Positions 62,467-64,000 of a stretch of 64,000 nt of DNA are shown in pieces. The notes beneath the pieces are model-generated. The model had not been told where the DNA came from, ran no database searches, and saw nothing but the letters and a program-made list of their open reading frames with translations. Origin of the DNA: Flavobacterium praedii (GTDB taxonomy: Bacteria; Bacteroidota; Bacteroidia; Flavobacteriales; Flavobacteriaceae); NCBI RefSeq assembly GCF_026810365.1, contig NZ_CP113948.1:2629001-2693000 (forward strand), written 5' to 3'. Position numbers and translations under genes: made by a program. Every line of letters begins with the position of its first letter. Positions within the stretch are counted from its first letter, which is position 1.

Positions 62467-63810
62467 TTAACTTTTTCCTGCTGTAATTGTTTTATAAAAC
62501 AACAAAGCATTCCCATCTGTAAGCATCGATACAAAATGACAGATATGAAGTAATCTTTCATAAAGATTTTCTTTCTCTAAATGATGCTTTTCAGGTAACA
62601 TTTTCAAAATTAAACCATCATAATTAGACATACTTCCTTCGTATTTATTATTAAAAGCAGTAATGAATTTATCTAATATGGTTTGAATAATTTGATACCC
62701 CACAATTTCCTTCTCCACCACTTCACGACTTTGATAGATATTTTTGACACTAATCTTAATAATATCGTCCATTTGAGCTTTGTACTTGCTTTTATCCGTT
62801 AAAGCAAAAGGAAACTTTCCTTGTAAAATCAATTCCTCATTTTCGATAAAAACTTTGACGGCATCATTGATTAAACTCCCGATTGCCAGCGCTCGCAAAT
62901 AACTGATTCTGTCCTCTTTGGTTTCTAAAGTTTTGTATTTTGAAGTATCTATACTGTCTTTCACCAATTTAATTAAATACTCCAAAGCAAAATCTTCGGA
63001 GACCAATCCTAAATTGATTCCGTCTTCAAAATCAATTATGGTGTAACAAATGTCATCGGCAGCTTCAACCAAATAAGCGAGTGGATGTCTTTCGAAACCA
63101 ATATCGTTTCCTGTTTTATTGGCAATCATGCCCATATCAGTTGCGACTTCCTGAAAGAAAACTTTATCCGTTTGAAAAAAACCATATTTTTTATCTGCGA
63201 TATTTTGAGTTGGTTTTTTGGGCAAACTTTCTTTTGGGTATTTCATAAAAGCCCCCAGAGTGGCGTAAGAAAGTCTGACTCCCCCTTCCACACCGGGACG
63301 TGAACTATTTAAAACCGAAAATCCATTGGCATTACCCTCAAAATCAATTAAATCTTGCCATTCTTTGGCTGATAATTGATCCTTGTATTTTGAACCTTTT
63401 CCTATCGAAAAATATTCTCCAATGGCTTTTTCACCCGAATGCCCAAAAGGAGGGTTTCCTATATCATGCGCCAAAGAGGCGGCGGCTACGATCGCACCAA
63501 AATCATTCATTTGGTATCCATGAACTTCCTGCAAATACGGATATTTCTCCAATATTTTTTTACCAACCAATCGTCCCAAGGAACGCCCAACAACGGAAAC
63601 TTCCAAACTGTGCGTTAAACGAGTGTGTACAAAATCGGTTTTGGAAAGCGGAATTACTTGTGTTTTGTCCTGCAAACTTCTAAAAGCGGAGGAAAATATG
63701 ATTCGGTCATAATCGACTTCAAAGCCCAAACGGGTTTCGTCCTGCTCGATTCTTAATCTTTTGCCTGTGTCTCCTTGTCTTTTTAGTGATAATAGTTGTT
63801 CCCAGTTCAT
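62467..63810 (-). CDS. dgt: Deoxyguanosinetriphosphate triphosphohydrolase
   Basis: 447 residues. Dgt cleaves dGTP or other dNTPs to the nucleoside and triphosphate, balancing pools. N-terminal DYDRIIFSSAFRSLQDKTQVIPL, the HD-domain ligands in HTRLTHSLEVSVVGRSLG and SLAHDIGNPPFGHSGE, and EAADDICYTIIDFEDGI are the family blocks. The ATG at 63810 starts at MNWEQLLSLKRQGD. In its leader CTCGA/TCGAG can form a small hairpin (63830-63845). The neighbouring protease gene is probably independent. Confidence 0.94.
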   Translation of the reverse strand: MNWEQLLSLKRQGDTGKRLRIEQDETRLGFEVDYDRIIFSSAFRSLQDKTQVIPLSKTDFVHTRLTHSLEVSVVGRSLGRLVGKKILEKYPYLQEVHGYQMNDFGAIVAAASLAHDIGNPPFGHSGEKAIGEYFSIGKGSKYKDQLSAKEWQDLIDFEGNANGFSVLNSSRPGVEGGVRLSYATLGAFMKYPKESLPKKPTQNIADKKYGFFQTDKVFFQEVATDMGMIANKTGNDIGFERHPLAYLVEAADDICYTIIDFEDGINLGLVSEDFALEYLIKLVKDSIDTSKYKTLETKEDRISYLRALAIGSLINDAVKVFIENEELILQGKFPFALTDKSKYKAQMDDIIKISVKNIYQSREVVEKEIVGYQIIQTILDKFITAFNNKYEGSMSNYDGLILKMLPEKHHLEKENLYERLLHICHFVSMLTDGNALLFYKTITAGKS

Positions 63811-63907
63811 TCTGATTTTAGATTATAATCTCGAAAATAGTCGAGAATTGATTTTAGAATAGCTCCAAAGATAAAGTAAATATCGAATCTGATTATTCTA
63901 TTAAAAC

Positions 63908-63940
63908 AAAAAGCCGCCAAAATTGACCGCTTTTTGATTA
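63908..63940 (-). terminator. Probable terminator of a gene beyond the right edge
   Basis: AAAAAGC (63908-63914) pairs with GCTTTTT (63929-63935), and on the minus strand T-rich sequence follows. No gene is visible in the last 190 bases. Confidence 0.45.
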
Positions 63941-64000
63941 CTATTCTATTTTTTACCTATCAAGGCAAAATAATAATTTTCTTTTGTTTTTCAAATTCCT

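Overview
The window is AT-rich chromosomal DNA from a member of the Bacteroidota, most likely Flavobacterium or a close relative. Evidence for this: the gliding genes gldE-gldD beside ssb and mutY; a secreted protease with a type IX secretion C-terminal domain; a TonB-dependent receptor; a geranylgeranylglyceryl phosphate synthase homologue; no Shine-Dalgarno sequences before most genes; and several promoters of the Bacteroidota type (TTG, 19-22 bases, TAnnTTTG). I see no rRNA, tRNA, prophage, integron or CRISPR array.

Layout. 1-3.9 kb: edge of an MFS transporter, an exported Ppx/GppA-like protein, a lipoprotein and tag. 3.9-11.2 kb: a complete thiamine biosynthesis operon, thiS-thiC-tenI/thiE-like-thiD-thiE-thiG-thiH-thiF, behind a TPP riboswitch whose downstream hairpin can bury the thiS start codon. 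11.3-19.1 kb: housekeeping and small genes (aat, a DUF3127 protein, flavin reductase, orphan histidine kinase, transglutaminase-like protein, HIT, greA, two lipoproteins, a thioredoxin-fold protein). 19.3-26.4 kb: a second TPP riboswitch in front of a TonB receptor, followed upstream by arfB, a NadR-like kinase fused to DUF4301, a PnuC-family transporter, GGGPS and a phosphopantetheinyl transferase. This looks like thiamine uptake and trapping. 26.7-36.8 kb: ahcY, a patatin-BamA protein, rplU-rpmA, an active/inactive M16 peptidase pair, an EamA transporter and an HMA lipoprotein. 36.8-44.2 kb: gldD, gldE, ssb, an unknown secreted protein, mutY, HU, a 30-residue basic protein and rng. 44.4-47.1 kb: a PAP2-GtrA-GT39 envelope operon. 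47.1-56 kb: pbpC and an alpha-2-macroglobulin gene, separated by a REP-associated transposase with its REP hairpins. 56.3-63.8 kb: tadA, dxs, a DUF3078 protein, a T9SS M36 protease and dgt.

Themes. Thiamine is handled twice, by synthesis and by predicted uptake, each under its own TPP riboswitch. Dxs, which uses TPP, lies in the same window. The least explained signal is two families of structured intergenic repeats, four copies each. Element A has two hairpins, the second with a UUCG loop, and always lies just 3' of a gene in the sense direction. Element B is a long-range stem enclosing a variable hairpin. Both show compensatory base changes between copies, so they probably act, or acted, as RNA. 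One copy of element A lies inside the thi operon.
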